Origin: Streptomyces sp. NBC_01116
GTDB lineage: Bacteria > Actinomycetota > Actinomycetes > Streptomycetales > Streptomycetaceae
Assembly: GCF_041435495.1 (NCBI RefSeq)
Contig: NZ_CP108644.1
Span: 1,364,001 to 1,428,000 of the forward strand
DNA: 64,000 bases
Direction of reading: 5' to 3'
The notes below the pieces were generated by a model. The model was not told where the DNA came from and made no database searches. It worked only from the letters and a program-made list of their open reading frames with translations. The translations under genes were made by a program, and so were the position numbers. Shown here in pieces: positions 48,031 through 55,014 of this stretch. Within the stretch, counting starts at the first letter, position 1. Each line of letters starts with the position of its first letter.

Positions 48031-49466
48031 CGGTCCGCTCCCGGGACATCGTCCACGGGGGCCGGCGCGACGCGTGCCGTCGTGTCGGCCGACCGCCCTG
48101 CCCGCGCCGGGTCGCGTGCCGGGTCGCGTGACGCGTCCTGGGGTCTGTCGCGTGGCGCGTCGTGGGGTGCGGAGTCGGTCGGCGGTCGGTCCAGGAGCAG
48201 CGGGATCGTCAGGGCGGGCAGCAGCCAGACGAACACGATGAGGCGGTAGCCGAGCAGCTGATCCAGATTCGGGTGGCCCGCCTGGTTGAGGAGGCCGGCC
48301 GCCCCTGCCGCGAGGGCGACGGGCAGCACCACGGAGCGCCGCCTCAGCAGCGCCCAGGCCGAGAGCGCGAGCAGGACGGGCAGGACCGGGTAGGTGGCCT
48401 GGCGCCGGAGCCACGCCGACCAGAAGACCCGCTCCTGGACGAAGAACTCGGGCCAGGGGTCGGGCAGATCGGGGCGCTGGTAGTGGTGGGTCAGCAGGTC
48501 CTGGGCGCTGTCCTGGCCCATCGGCCAGGACAGGAGATGCGCCCCGGCGTAGACGAGCGCCGCCAGCGCGCCGCACAGTCCGGCCGCCCGGAGCACGGGG
48601 GCGGACTCCCGCCGCTTCAGCCGGAGCCACCCGGCCCGGGCCAGGAAGACGCCCGCGAGAGCGACCGCCAGCAACAGGGCCTGCGAGTAGCGGACGAGGA
48701 ACATCAGGGCGAGGCCGCCCGCGACGAGCGCCGCGCCCCTACGGGGCCGGTCGCGCAGCAGCAGGACGCAGCCGAGGACGACCGCCGTGCCGAGCGCCAG
48801 GGAGAGCCCGTCGCTCAGGGGGTTCATGGCGACGGTGCCGGTGGGCAGCGCCAGGTACAGGGCCTGCCCGGCCAGACCGGCGCGCCGGGAAGCCCCCGCG
48901 GCCCGGAGGGTGAGCAGGACGCAGACGCTTCCGGCCAGCGCGACGACGAGCCCGGCGAGCCAGAGGCCCCAGGTGGCTCCGAAGGCGGCCAGGAAGGGGA
49001 CCAGGAACAGCGGATAGCCGGGCCTGGCCTCGAAGATGGCCATGAAGCGGTGGTTGGCGAACGGCGCGGTCATCCCCGACGTGTTGCCGTGGCCCGACCA
49101 GTAGGCGACCGAGTCGTCGAGTCGGCGCACGCACTGCTCCCGCGTCTCGCCCGCGGCCTTCCTGCTGGTCCAGGGGATGAGGTCCAGGGGCGCTCGCTGT
49201 CCGCCGGCACAGGAGTAGCCGATGGCCAGCCGGCCCGCCTCCTGCCGGTCCTCACCGCTGAGGCTCAGGGCGTAGGAGAGGTAGTTCTTCGTGTCGGGCG
49301 AGGCACGTCCGGTGACCGCTGTCAGCTGGAGCCCGGCGAAGGCCACGGCGATGAGCAGCATCCCGGCGAGGCCGGGGCGCCGGGTTCGGCGGGTGGCCGC
49401 CGACGCGCCGCGGGGCGTCGGCGAAAGCCCTCGGATGTTCGGCATCGGTCTGCGGATGTTCGGCAT
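48009..49466 (-). CDS. Polytopic membrane protein, glycosyltransferase-39/ArnT-like
   Basis: A 485-residue protein with about ten transmembrane helices. After the first helix (LLIAVAFAGLQLTAVTGRASPDTKNYLSYALSL) is a large extracellular loop with several Asp (GRASPDTKNY), as in GT-C enzymes that use lipid-linked sugars. A polar C-terminal tail of RD/DPAR repeats is added. ATG 49466 has GGGGAGG 9 bases upstream. Its 3' end overlaps the MerR gene end by 22 bases on the other strand. Substrate unknown. Confidence 0.75.
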   Translation of the reverse strand: MPNIRRPMPNIRGLSPTPRGASAATRRTRRPGLAGMLLIAVAFAGLQLTAVTGRASPDTKNYLSYALSLSGEDRQEAGRLAIGYSCAGGQRAPLDLIPWTSRKAAGETREQCVRRLDDSVAYWSGHGNTSGMTAPFANHRFMAIFEARPGYPLFLVPFLAAFGATWGLWLAGLVVALAGSVCVLLTLRAAGASRRAGLAGQALYLALPTGTVAMNPLSDGLSLALGTAVVLGCVLLLRDRPRRGAALVAGGLALMFLVRYSQALLLAVALAGVFLARAGWLRLKRRESAPVLRAAGLCGALAALVYAGAHLLSWPMGQDSAQDLLTHHYQRPDLPDPWPEFFVQERVFWSAWLRRQATYPVLPVLLALSAWALLRRRSVVLPVALAAGAAGLLNQAGHPNLDQLLGYRLIVFVWLLPALTIPLLLDRPPTDSAPHDAPRDRPQDASRDPARDPARAGRSADTTARVAPAPVDDVPGADRHSASRS

Positions 49467-49469
49467 CGG
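49432..49469. repeat. 21-bp direct duplication at the start of the membrane protein gene
   Basis: CGGATGTTCGGCATCGG occurs twice with a 21-base period (49432-49448 and 49453-49469), duplicating the PMPNIR start of the protein. Either ATG could start it. Confidence 0.8.
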
Positions 49470-49582
49470 ACGGAGCCTCCCCATGCATACGGCGGTTGCT
49501 CCACCAACGAGTCAACCGACGCGGGGTGGCGTTCGCGGAGCGAATCCGGGCGGGAAGGTCGCGGGCCGATGCCCCCGGTGCG

Positions 49583-50383
49583 CTACCGGCCCCGCGGCTT
49601 TCCGCGCTTGCCGCTCCGGCCACCGTCCCGGCCGCCCGACGGGGGCTTCCTGCCCCCCGCGGGCTTGTTCCGGGCGCCGCCCGCGCCGCCCGCCCCGGCC
49701 CGCTTGGACTTGTCCCTGGCCTTGTCCTTGGCCTTCGCCTTGTCCTTCGCCGGGCGCGGCGGGGTGGCCGCACGGCCGCGGGTGCTGTTGACGGTGCGGC
49801 CCCGGACGATCCCGATGAACTCCTCCACCAGGTCGGGGGTGGTCTCCGCCTCGGGCCAGGACAGGGCGACGCGGGACTCGGGGGCTTCCGGGACCGGACG
49901 GTAGGTGAGGTCCTTGCGGTGGTGGAGGCGGGCCAGGGACTGCGGGACGAGGAGGACGCCCACGCCCGCCGCCACCAGCTCGATCGCGTCCGCCGTGGTC
50001 GCCGGGCGTTCGACGGCGGGCCGGCCGGGCAGGGTCTCCCAGTCGAGGAGGTCGTCCAGGGGATGCAGCACGATCTCGTCGGACAGCTCGGCGAGCGACA
50101 CCTCCTCCGCGGCGGTCGCGACGTGGTCCTTGGGGATCACGACGACGGTCGTCTCGGTGTAGAGGGGGATCGCGCTCAGGACGCTCCGGTCGACCGGGAG
50201 CCGTACGAGACCGGCGTCGGCGCCGCCGCCCGCCAGCAGGCCCGGTGCCTCCGCCGCGGTGGCCTGGACGAGGTCGAGAGAGGTGTCGGGCAGCCGCTCG
50301 CGCCAGACCCTCACCCACTTGGTGGGCGTCACGCCGGGAACGTACGCGAGCCTGAAGGATGAGGGGATGTCCGAGCCTGTCAC
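49583..50383 (-). CDS. LysR-type substrate-binding domain without HTH, with basic tail
   Basis: A 266-residue protein. Residues 8-195 are a LysR effector fold (FRLAYVPGVTPTKWVRVWRERL, AGLVRLPVDRSVLSAIPLYTE, IELVAAGVGVLLVPQSLARL). No winged helix is present. Residues about 210-266 are a Lys/Arg/Gly-rich tail (AKDKAKAKDKARDKSKRAG). It may bind a ligand and act on another factor or bind nucleic acid through the tail. GTG 50383. Divergent from the DUF5997 gene. Confidence 0.78.
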   Translation of the reverse strand: MTGSDIPSSFRLAYVPGVTPTKWVRVWRERLPDTSLDLVQATAAEAPGLLAGGGADAGLVRLPVDRSVLSAIPLYTETTVVVIPKDHVATAAEEVSLAELSDEIVLHPLDDLLDWETLPGRPAVERPATTADAIELVAAGVGVLLVPQSLARLHHRKDLTYRPVPEAPESRVALSWPEAETTPDLVEEFIGIVRGRTVNSTRGRAATPPRPAKDKAKAKDKARDKSKRAGAGGAGGARNKPAGGRKPPSGGRDGGRSGKRGKPRGR

Positions 50384-50441
50384 GGAACCAGGCTACCGGC
50401 AGGTGGTCGGAGGTATGTCCCATGGTCGATACCCTGGACCC

Positions 50442-50840
50442 ATGACGTCGCACAAGACCGCCCAGACCATGAAGCCCGCCACGGCGGCGAAGAAGCTGGG
50501 TGTGTACCTCCAGGCCACCCCCGCCGAGTTCCAGGAGGGTGCCGTCTCCCGCACCGAGCTCAACGCCCTCCAGACCGACCCGCCCGCCTGGCTGGTGGAG
50601 CTGCGCCGCACCGGCCCGCACCCCCGCCCGGTCGTCGCCGCGAAGCTCGGCATCTCCATCGCGGGGCTCGCCCGCGGCGGGGTCACCGAGGCGCTCACCA
50701 CCGAGCAGATCGACGCGCTGAAGGACGAGACGCCCGAGTGGCTCCAGAAGGAGCGCGCCACGCAGGCCGAGGTGCGCAAGGAGACCGCCCGGATCAAGGA
50801 GCGCAACGCCGAGCGGGCCGCGCAGTCCGGCGACCAGTAG
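50442..50840 (+). CDS. DUF5997 protein
   Basis: A 132-residue helical protein: MKPATAAKKLGVYLQATPAEFQEGAVSRTEL, then a C-terminal charged helix (EWLQKERATQAEVRKETARIKERNAE). The family is of unknown function and is often beside LysR-domain genes. ATG 50442, divergent from that gene across 58 bases. Confidence 0.8.
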   Translation: MTSHKTAQTMKPATAAKKLGVYLQATPAEFQEGAVSRTELNALQTDPPAWLVELRRTGPHPRPVVAAKLGISIAGLARGGVTEALTTEQIDALKDETPEWLQKERATQAEVRKETARIKERNAERAAQSGDQ

Positions 50841-50879
50841 TCCGGCCGGCGGCGGACCGGCGGTCGACCGCGCCCGGTG

Positions 50880-51419
50880 TCAGGGCCGACGGCCCCGTCC
50901 CTGGGGGAACTGGCCCAGGTCCACCGCACGGTGGATCGTCTCGGCCAGTTCCCGCGCGTCCTCGGTGAACGTGTCCACCCGGATCTTCCGCGCGTCGCGC
51001 AGTTCGATGGCGAAGCCGAAGCCCGTCCCCCGGGCCTCGGCCAGCGGGCGCCCGTCCTCGGCCGAGGCGGAGCCGATGCGTTCGATGTCCGTCCAGGGGA
51101 TCAGCGTGGCGTTGCCCGCGACCCGGTGGGTCAGCCCCCACTCGTGGACGTCGAAGCACTGCTCCCGGGTGCGGCGGGCCTGAATCAGGCGCCACACTCC
51201 GAGGCCCAGCCCGACCAGCCCGACCCCGAGCAGCAGGCCCGCCAGTTCGGGTGCGCCGTCGGTGGTGCCGATGGAGGCGATGGTCACGGGCACTCCCAGG
51301 GCGGCGCCGACCGCGCCGACGGCCAGCAGGATCCCTGCCAGGCGCAGGCGTCTGCCGCCGTCCGTGCGGTGCTCCCGGACGAATCCGCCCAGTTCCCGTG
51401 CGGCATCGGTGCGTCGCAT
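50880..51419 (-). CDS. Membrane protein with PH-like C-terminal domain
   Basis: A 179-residue protein with two helices (LRLAGILLAVGAVGAALGVPV, LAGLLLGVGLVGLGLGVWRL) followed by a beta-rich region (FDVHEWGLTHRVAGNATLIPWTDIERIG). The pattern resembles small PH-domain membrane proteins. Function unknown. ATG 51419. Confidence 0.75.
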   Translation of the reverse strand: MRRTDAARELGGFVREHRTDGGRRLRLAGILLAVGAVGAALGVPVTIASIGTTDGAPELAGLLLGVGLVGLGLGVWRLIQARRTREQCFDVHEWGLTHRVAGNATLIPWTDIERIGSASAEDGRPLAEARGTGFGFAIELRDARKIRVDTFTEDARELAETIHRAVDLGQFPQGRGRRP

Positions 51420-51620
51420 CGCGTCTCCCCCGCTGTGGACACGTCAGATTCTGCCCGAGTCCGGGGACGTGTGCGCGTGTGTCGGGGAAACCGGCGGCCG
51501 CACGCCACGGGCCCGCGGCAGGGGTCCGCCCCGCCGGCGCGTACGTCGGGGGAACGGCCCTGCCACGGGCCCGTCGGGTTACCGGACCGGTCAGGTCAGG
51601 TCATGTCCGGTCAGGTCGGG

Positions 51621-52118
51621 TCAGAGAACGCCGGACTTGTCGATGGTGACCTTGGCGCGGGTCTTGCCGCTGGAGGAGCCGAGCGCCTCGATCTTGCGGA
51701 CCAGGGCCATGCTGTCGTCGTCGGCGACCTCGCCGAAGACGACGTGCTTGCCGTCCAGCCACGGGGTGAGCACCGTGGTGATGAAGAACTGCGAACCGTT
51801 GGTGTTCTTGCCGGCGTTGGCCATCGAGAGCAGGCCCACACGGTCGTGCTTGAGCGTGAAGTTCTCGTCGGCGAACTTCTCGCCGTAGATGCTCTTGCCG
51901 CCGGTGCCGTCACCGCGGGTGAAGTCGCCGCCCTGGAGCATGAAGTCCGTGATGACGCGGTGGAAGGACGAGCCGGCGTAGCCGAAGCCCTTCTCGCCGG
52001 TGGCGAGCGCGCGGAAGTTCTCCGCCGTCTTGGGGACGACGTCGTCGAACAGGTTGAACGTGATCCGCCCTGCGGGCGCGTCGTCGATGGTGATGTCGAA
52101 GTAGACCTTGGTTGTCAT
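51621..52118 (-). CDS. Cyclophilin-type peptidyl-prolyl isomerase
   Basis: A 165-residue cyclophilin: [32 protein letters not shown] (catalytic Arg in FHR), [18 protein letters not shown] and [12 protein letters not shown]. It speeds proline isomerisation in folding, in the cytoplasm. ATG 52118. The size is typical. Upstream of it (51585-51620) is a short (GGTCA)-type direct repeat. Confidence 0.93.
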   Translation of the reverse strand: MTTKVYFDITIDDAPAGRITFNLFDDVVPKTAENFRALATGEKGFGYAGSSFHRVITDFMLQGGDFTRGDGTGGKSIYGEKFADENFTLKHDRVGLLSMANAGKNTNGSQFFITTVLTPWLDGKHVVFGEVADDDSMALVRKIEALGSSSGKTRAKVTIDKSGVL

Positions 52119-52193
52119 GGTGACATCCTCACATTCCTGGCAACCGCAGGTGAAACCCGGGTTGGGTCGGCACGTCGGATGTCCTGTTTCCGC

Positions 52194-53363
52194 TCACCTC
52201 CCGGCGGTCTCCCCGTGGGCCGCGTAGGCGGCGTCCACCAGGGCCGTCTTGCGCGGGTCGTCCGCGAGCCGGGAGCCCATCCGGTTCATGACGTACCCGA
52301 GCGCGATGGAGGCATCCGGGTCGGCCAGGCCGCAGGAGCCGCCCGCGCCGTCGTGGCCGAACGCCCGTGGGTCGGGGCCGTAGGAGCGGTTCGCGCCGCT
52401 CAGCCAGAGGCCGAGGGCGATCTCCGTCTCGTGGACGAAGCCGTCGCCGAGGACGAGGTCGCGGCAGGGGCCCTGCCCTTCGCCCACGCGGGCCGCGGCC
52501 TTCTCGGAGAGGATCCGGCGGCCGTCGAGGCTGCCGCGTCCGGCCAGGATGCCGTAGAGCGCGGCCACCGCGCGGGCGGTGCCGTGGCCGTTGGCCGCGG
52601 GGATCTCCGCCGCCCGCCAGGCGGGCGTGTTCGCGGCGGACCGGCCGGTGGGCGGGTTGAGCAGGGAGGCGACGGCCACCGGCGACATCCGTTCCAGGAG
52701 CGCGGCCTGGGCGGCCCGGTCGGGACGTTCCTGGACGAGTTCGGCGAGCCGGTGGACCTGGTCCTCCGGGAGGCCGAAGGTGAAGTCGATGCCCAGCGGT
52801 CCGGTGATCTCCCGCCGGAGGAACGCCCCCGGCAGCAGCCCGGTGATGCGGCGGACCACCTCGCCGACGAGGAATCCGTAACTGATCGCGTGGTAGCCGG
52901 AGCGGGTTCCCGGCTCCCACCAGGGGGTGGTGGCGGCGAGCCGGGCGCAGACCGTCTCCCAGTCGTACAGCTCCTCCAGGGTGAGCGGGGTGTCGGGTCC
53001 GGCCACCCCGGAGCGGTGCGAGAGGAGGTGGCGTACGAGGACGGATCCCTTGCCGTTCGCGGCGAACTCCGGCCAGTAGGCGGCGACCGGGGCGTCCAGG
53101 TCGAGCAGGCCCCGGTCGGCCAGGAGATGTGCGCAGAGCGCGGTCGGGCCCTTGCCGGTGGACCAGACGTTGACCAGGGTGTCCCGTTCCCAGGGGCGGG
53201 TGCGGGCCGCGTCGGCCCAACCACCCCAGAGGTCCACCACCGGCTTCCCGTCGACCAGGACGGTCACCGCCGCGCCCAGTTCGCCGCGCTCGGTGAAGTT
53301 CTCCTCGAAGGCGTCCCGGACTCCGGTGAACCGGTCGTCGCAGTGGCCGTGGAGCTGCGGCAC
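52194..53363 (-). CDS. Serine hydrolase (beta-lactamase/EstB fold)
   Basis: A 389-residue class C beta-lactamase-fold enzyme. The nucleophile motif is VWSTGKGPTALC (SxxK). A Tyr motif is present as YHAISYGFLVGEVV. No signal peptide, so probably an intracellular esterase or peptidase. ATG at 53363. Substrate unknown. Confidence 0.84.
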   Translation of the reverse strand: MPQLHGHCDDRFTGVRDAFEENFTERGELGAAVTVLVDGKPVVDLWGGWADAARTRPWERDTLVNVWSTGKGPTALCAHLLADRGLLDLDAPVAAYWPEFAANGKGSVLVRHLLSHRSGVAGPDTPLTLEELYDWETVCARLAATTPWWEPGTRSGYHAISYGFLVGEVVRRITGLLPGAFLRREITGPLGIDFTFGLPEDQVHRLAELVQERPDRAAQAALLERMSPVAVASLLNPPTGRSAANTPAWRAAEIPAANGHGTARAVAALYGILAGRGSLDGRRILSEKAAARVGEGQGPCRDLVLGDGFVHETEIALGLWLSGANRSYGPDPRAFGHDGAGGSCGLADPDASIALGYVMNRMGSRLADDPRKTALVDAAYAAHGETAGR

Positions 53364-53555
53364 GGGGCCTCCCTCGTCGCGGGCGCGGGTCCGGCGGAAC
53401 CGGGCGCCCCCGCAACGTACCGACTGGTCGGACCGGAGGGAAGGGCCGGCATCCCCAGGCCCCGCACTCCCCCGGTGGACCCGGGACTCCCGGGGCGGAC
53501 CCTGGTGAACCCTGGAGGCCCGGGGCGGACCTGGACTCCCCCGGCCCCGCCCCGG

Positions 53556-54131
53556 TCAGCGGCCGCCCGCCTCCAGGCTCAGGCTCCAGCGGCCCGGCAG
53601 ACCGGTCAGCGTGATGGTGGACAGCGGACGGACGTCGACGTTCCAGTACGCGGAGGGCGGGGCGTTCAGGGCGTAGACGAGGGCGGCCCGGATCACCGCC
53701 GGCTCGGCGACCGCGACGACGAGGCCGTCGTCGGCGGGGCGGGTGTCCAGCCAGCCGCCGACCCGCCCGATGAAGCCGAGCATCGACTCGCCGCCGTGCG
53801 GCGCACTGCGCGGGTCCGCGAGCCAGTGGTCCACGGCGGCCGGTTCCCGGGCGGTGACCTCGCCCAGCGTCATCCCGCGCCAGCGGCCCATGTCCCAGTC
53901 GCGCAGGGCCGGTTGCGCCATCGGCGCGAAGCCGAGGGCGTCCCCGGTGGCGCGGCTGCGCGGGGTGGGCGAACAGTAGCGCAGCTCGGCGGCGCCGAGC
54001 GGGACGAGCGTGTGGGCGACGAGCTGCACCTCGTGCCAGCCGGCCTGATCGAGCGGCCGGTCGTCGTCGAAGCGCTCGGCCAGCCGGGAGGAGGTGCGCG
54101 CCGCTGCGACCAGGGAGACCCGAAGCGTCAT
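53556..54131 (-). CDS. Histidine phosphatase-fold protein
   Basis: A 191-residue protein in the phosphoglycerate mutase-like fold: TLRVSLVAAARTSSRLAERF replaces the usual RHG motif (the catalytic His is not visible), then YCSPTPRSRATGDALGF and DWDMGRWRGMTLGEV, and LVVAVAEPAVIRAALVYAL. Without the RHG it may be inactive or altered. ATG 54131. It is divergent from the RiPP locus. Confidence 0.75.
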   Translation of the reverse strand: MTLRVSLVAAARTSSRLAERFDDDRPLDQAGWHEVQLVAHTLVPLGAAELRYCSPTPRSRATGDALGFAPMAQPALRDWDMGRWRGMTLGEVTAREPAAVDHWLADPRSAPHGGESMLGFIGRVGGWLDTRPADDGLVVAVAEPAVIRAALVYALNAPPSAYWNVDVRPLSTITLTGLPGRWSLSLEAGGR

Positions 54132-54262
54132 GGCGGGATCGTGAGGGCGAACGCCTGTTTGGTCAAGAGGGCGTGCGAGCCCGGCATGATCCGGACGAGG
54201 GGCCCCGGGCCGTCGGCCGGCCGTTCCCGCCCTTGTCGTACGGGAGGACGAGACCCGCCCGC

Positions 54263-54450
54263 CCGGCCAGGTCCTGTCGTCGAACTGCCGTCGTCGCCCG
54301 AAGGGCGGCCCTGCGGGGCCAGGTGCGTGCTCCCGGTGTGCCGGGTGCGGGTACTCGTACGGGACGCACTCGGGCCTGCGCCCGGTGCGGCGGGAGCACG
54401 TGCACGGTGCCGCGGGGAAGGCGGCAGCTCGACGACAGGGCCTAGGCCGG
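54263..54450. repeat. 188-bp imperfect palindrome (MITE-like)
   Basis: Ends 54263-54290 and 54422-54450 pair as inverted repeats, e.g. CCTGTCGTCGA with TCGACGACAGG. Inner arms GTGCGTGCTCCCG (54323-54335) and CGGGAGCACGTGCAC (54391-54405) and a GTGCG/CGCAC centre continue the fold. It could be a small non-autonomous element or a structured RNA. No target duplication was found. Confidence 0.5.
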
Positions 54451-54614
54451 ACCACTCCGACCTCGCCCTCAAGCCCCCGACCACGGCCCGCGCCATCGAC
54501 GACACCGTCCACGAACCCGTCGCGCCGCGGCAGACCTTGGCCGATGCGGTCGGTGGCGGACCGGGAGCATCCACCGAAGGTCGCAGACAGGTCTCCTTCC
54601 CCTTGATGACGTGA
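54447..54614 (+). pseudogene. Possible 3' coding remnant
   Basis: A plus-strand frame here reads SDLALKPPTTARAIDDTVHE and then PVAPRQTLADAV, with mostly C or G at third positions, ending at 54614. It has no start of its own and its upstream part is the palindrome. It could be the end of a lost gene. No family recognised. Confidence 0.3.
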
Positions 54615-54680
54615 CGGCCCCCTATGGGTGTCAATGTGGTGATATGCGGCATTAAGGAAGCTGGAAGGAGAGGAACACCC

Positions 54681-54914
54681 ATGACGAACAGTCCGTATGA
54701 CCTCGACGTCCGAGTAGGCGCGTCGGCAGACATCGGCGGCCGGGACGAGCACTCCGGGAGCCGGGCGGGGCAGGGACTCGCACCGGCAGTGAGGCAGGCG
54801 ACCTGGCCGATGACCAGCACCACGCTGCACCCGATGGCCGGGGCCCAGTCCGCGGCCGTGCGGGCCGGCCGGCCGATGACCAGCCACACGATGCACCCGA
54901 TGACCTGGGCGTAG
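54681..54914 (+). CDS. RiPP (class I lanthipeptide-like) precursor peptide, cysteine-free, duplicated core
   Basis: A 77-residue peptide. The leader has YDLDVRV at residues 6-12, the FxLD motif by which LanB dehydratases grip leaders. The core has two near-identical units 22 residues apart, WPMTSTTLHPMAGA (42-55) and RPMTSHTMHPMTWA (64-77), rich in Thr/Ser with no Cys anywhere. Without Cys no lanthionine ring can form, so the expected product carries dehydroalanine or dehydrobutyrine. AAGGAGAGG lies ahead of the ATG. The DNA also shows two 40-base direct repeats (54805-54844 and 54871-54910). Function unknown; the RiPP call rests on the leader motif and the LanB next door. Confidence 0.8.
   Translation: MTNSPYDLDVRVGASADIGGRDEHSGSRAGQGLAPAVRQATWPMTSTTLHPMAGAQSAAVRAGRPMTSHTMHPMTWA
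54805..54910. repeat. 40-bp direct repeats inside the precursor gene
   Basis: Two copies (54805-54844 and 54871-54910) beginning GGCCGATGACCAGC, 66 bases apart, coding for the doubled PMTSxTxHPM unit. Confidence 0.85.
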
Positions 54915-54941
54915 GCGAACTGCGGCTCGGACAGCGGATAC

Positions 54942-54975
54942 CGGCCCCGCCACCGCCTCGCCGGTGGCGGGGCCG
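54942..54975 (+). terminator. Intercistronic hairpin between precursor and LanB genes
   Basis: 14-base perfect arms (54942-54955 and 54962-54975) with a 6-base loop in the 100-base gap. Partial termination here would make more precursor than enzyme mRNA, common in RiPP operons. Confidence 0.7.
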
Positions 54976-55014
54976 ATGCCGCGCGGGCGGAGCGACACAC
55001 CCCCAAAGGACACC

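Larger units (their letters stand above)
54132..54680. other. Upstream region of the RiPP precursor
   Basis: 549 bases. It holds a 188-base imperfect palindrome (54263-54450), then a stretch with coding-like third-base bias (54447-54614) and an AT-richer promoter-like zone (54600-54665) with TGTCAA, TGATAT and CATTAAG. Confidence 0.5.

Noticed and set aside
50877..54614. A 1245-codon open frame on the plus strand
   Set aside because: Runs antisense across four real genes; it exists only because of the high GC bias.
54128..55006. A minus-strand frame covering the RiPP precursor, with hydrophobic stretches
   Set aside because: The plus strand has a good Shine-Dalgarno, a leader motif and a partner LanB; the minus frame has none and its hydrophobic look comes from the HPM repeats read backward.
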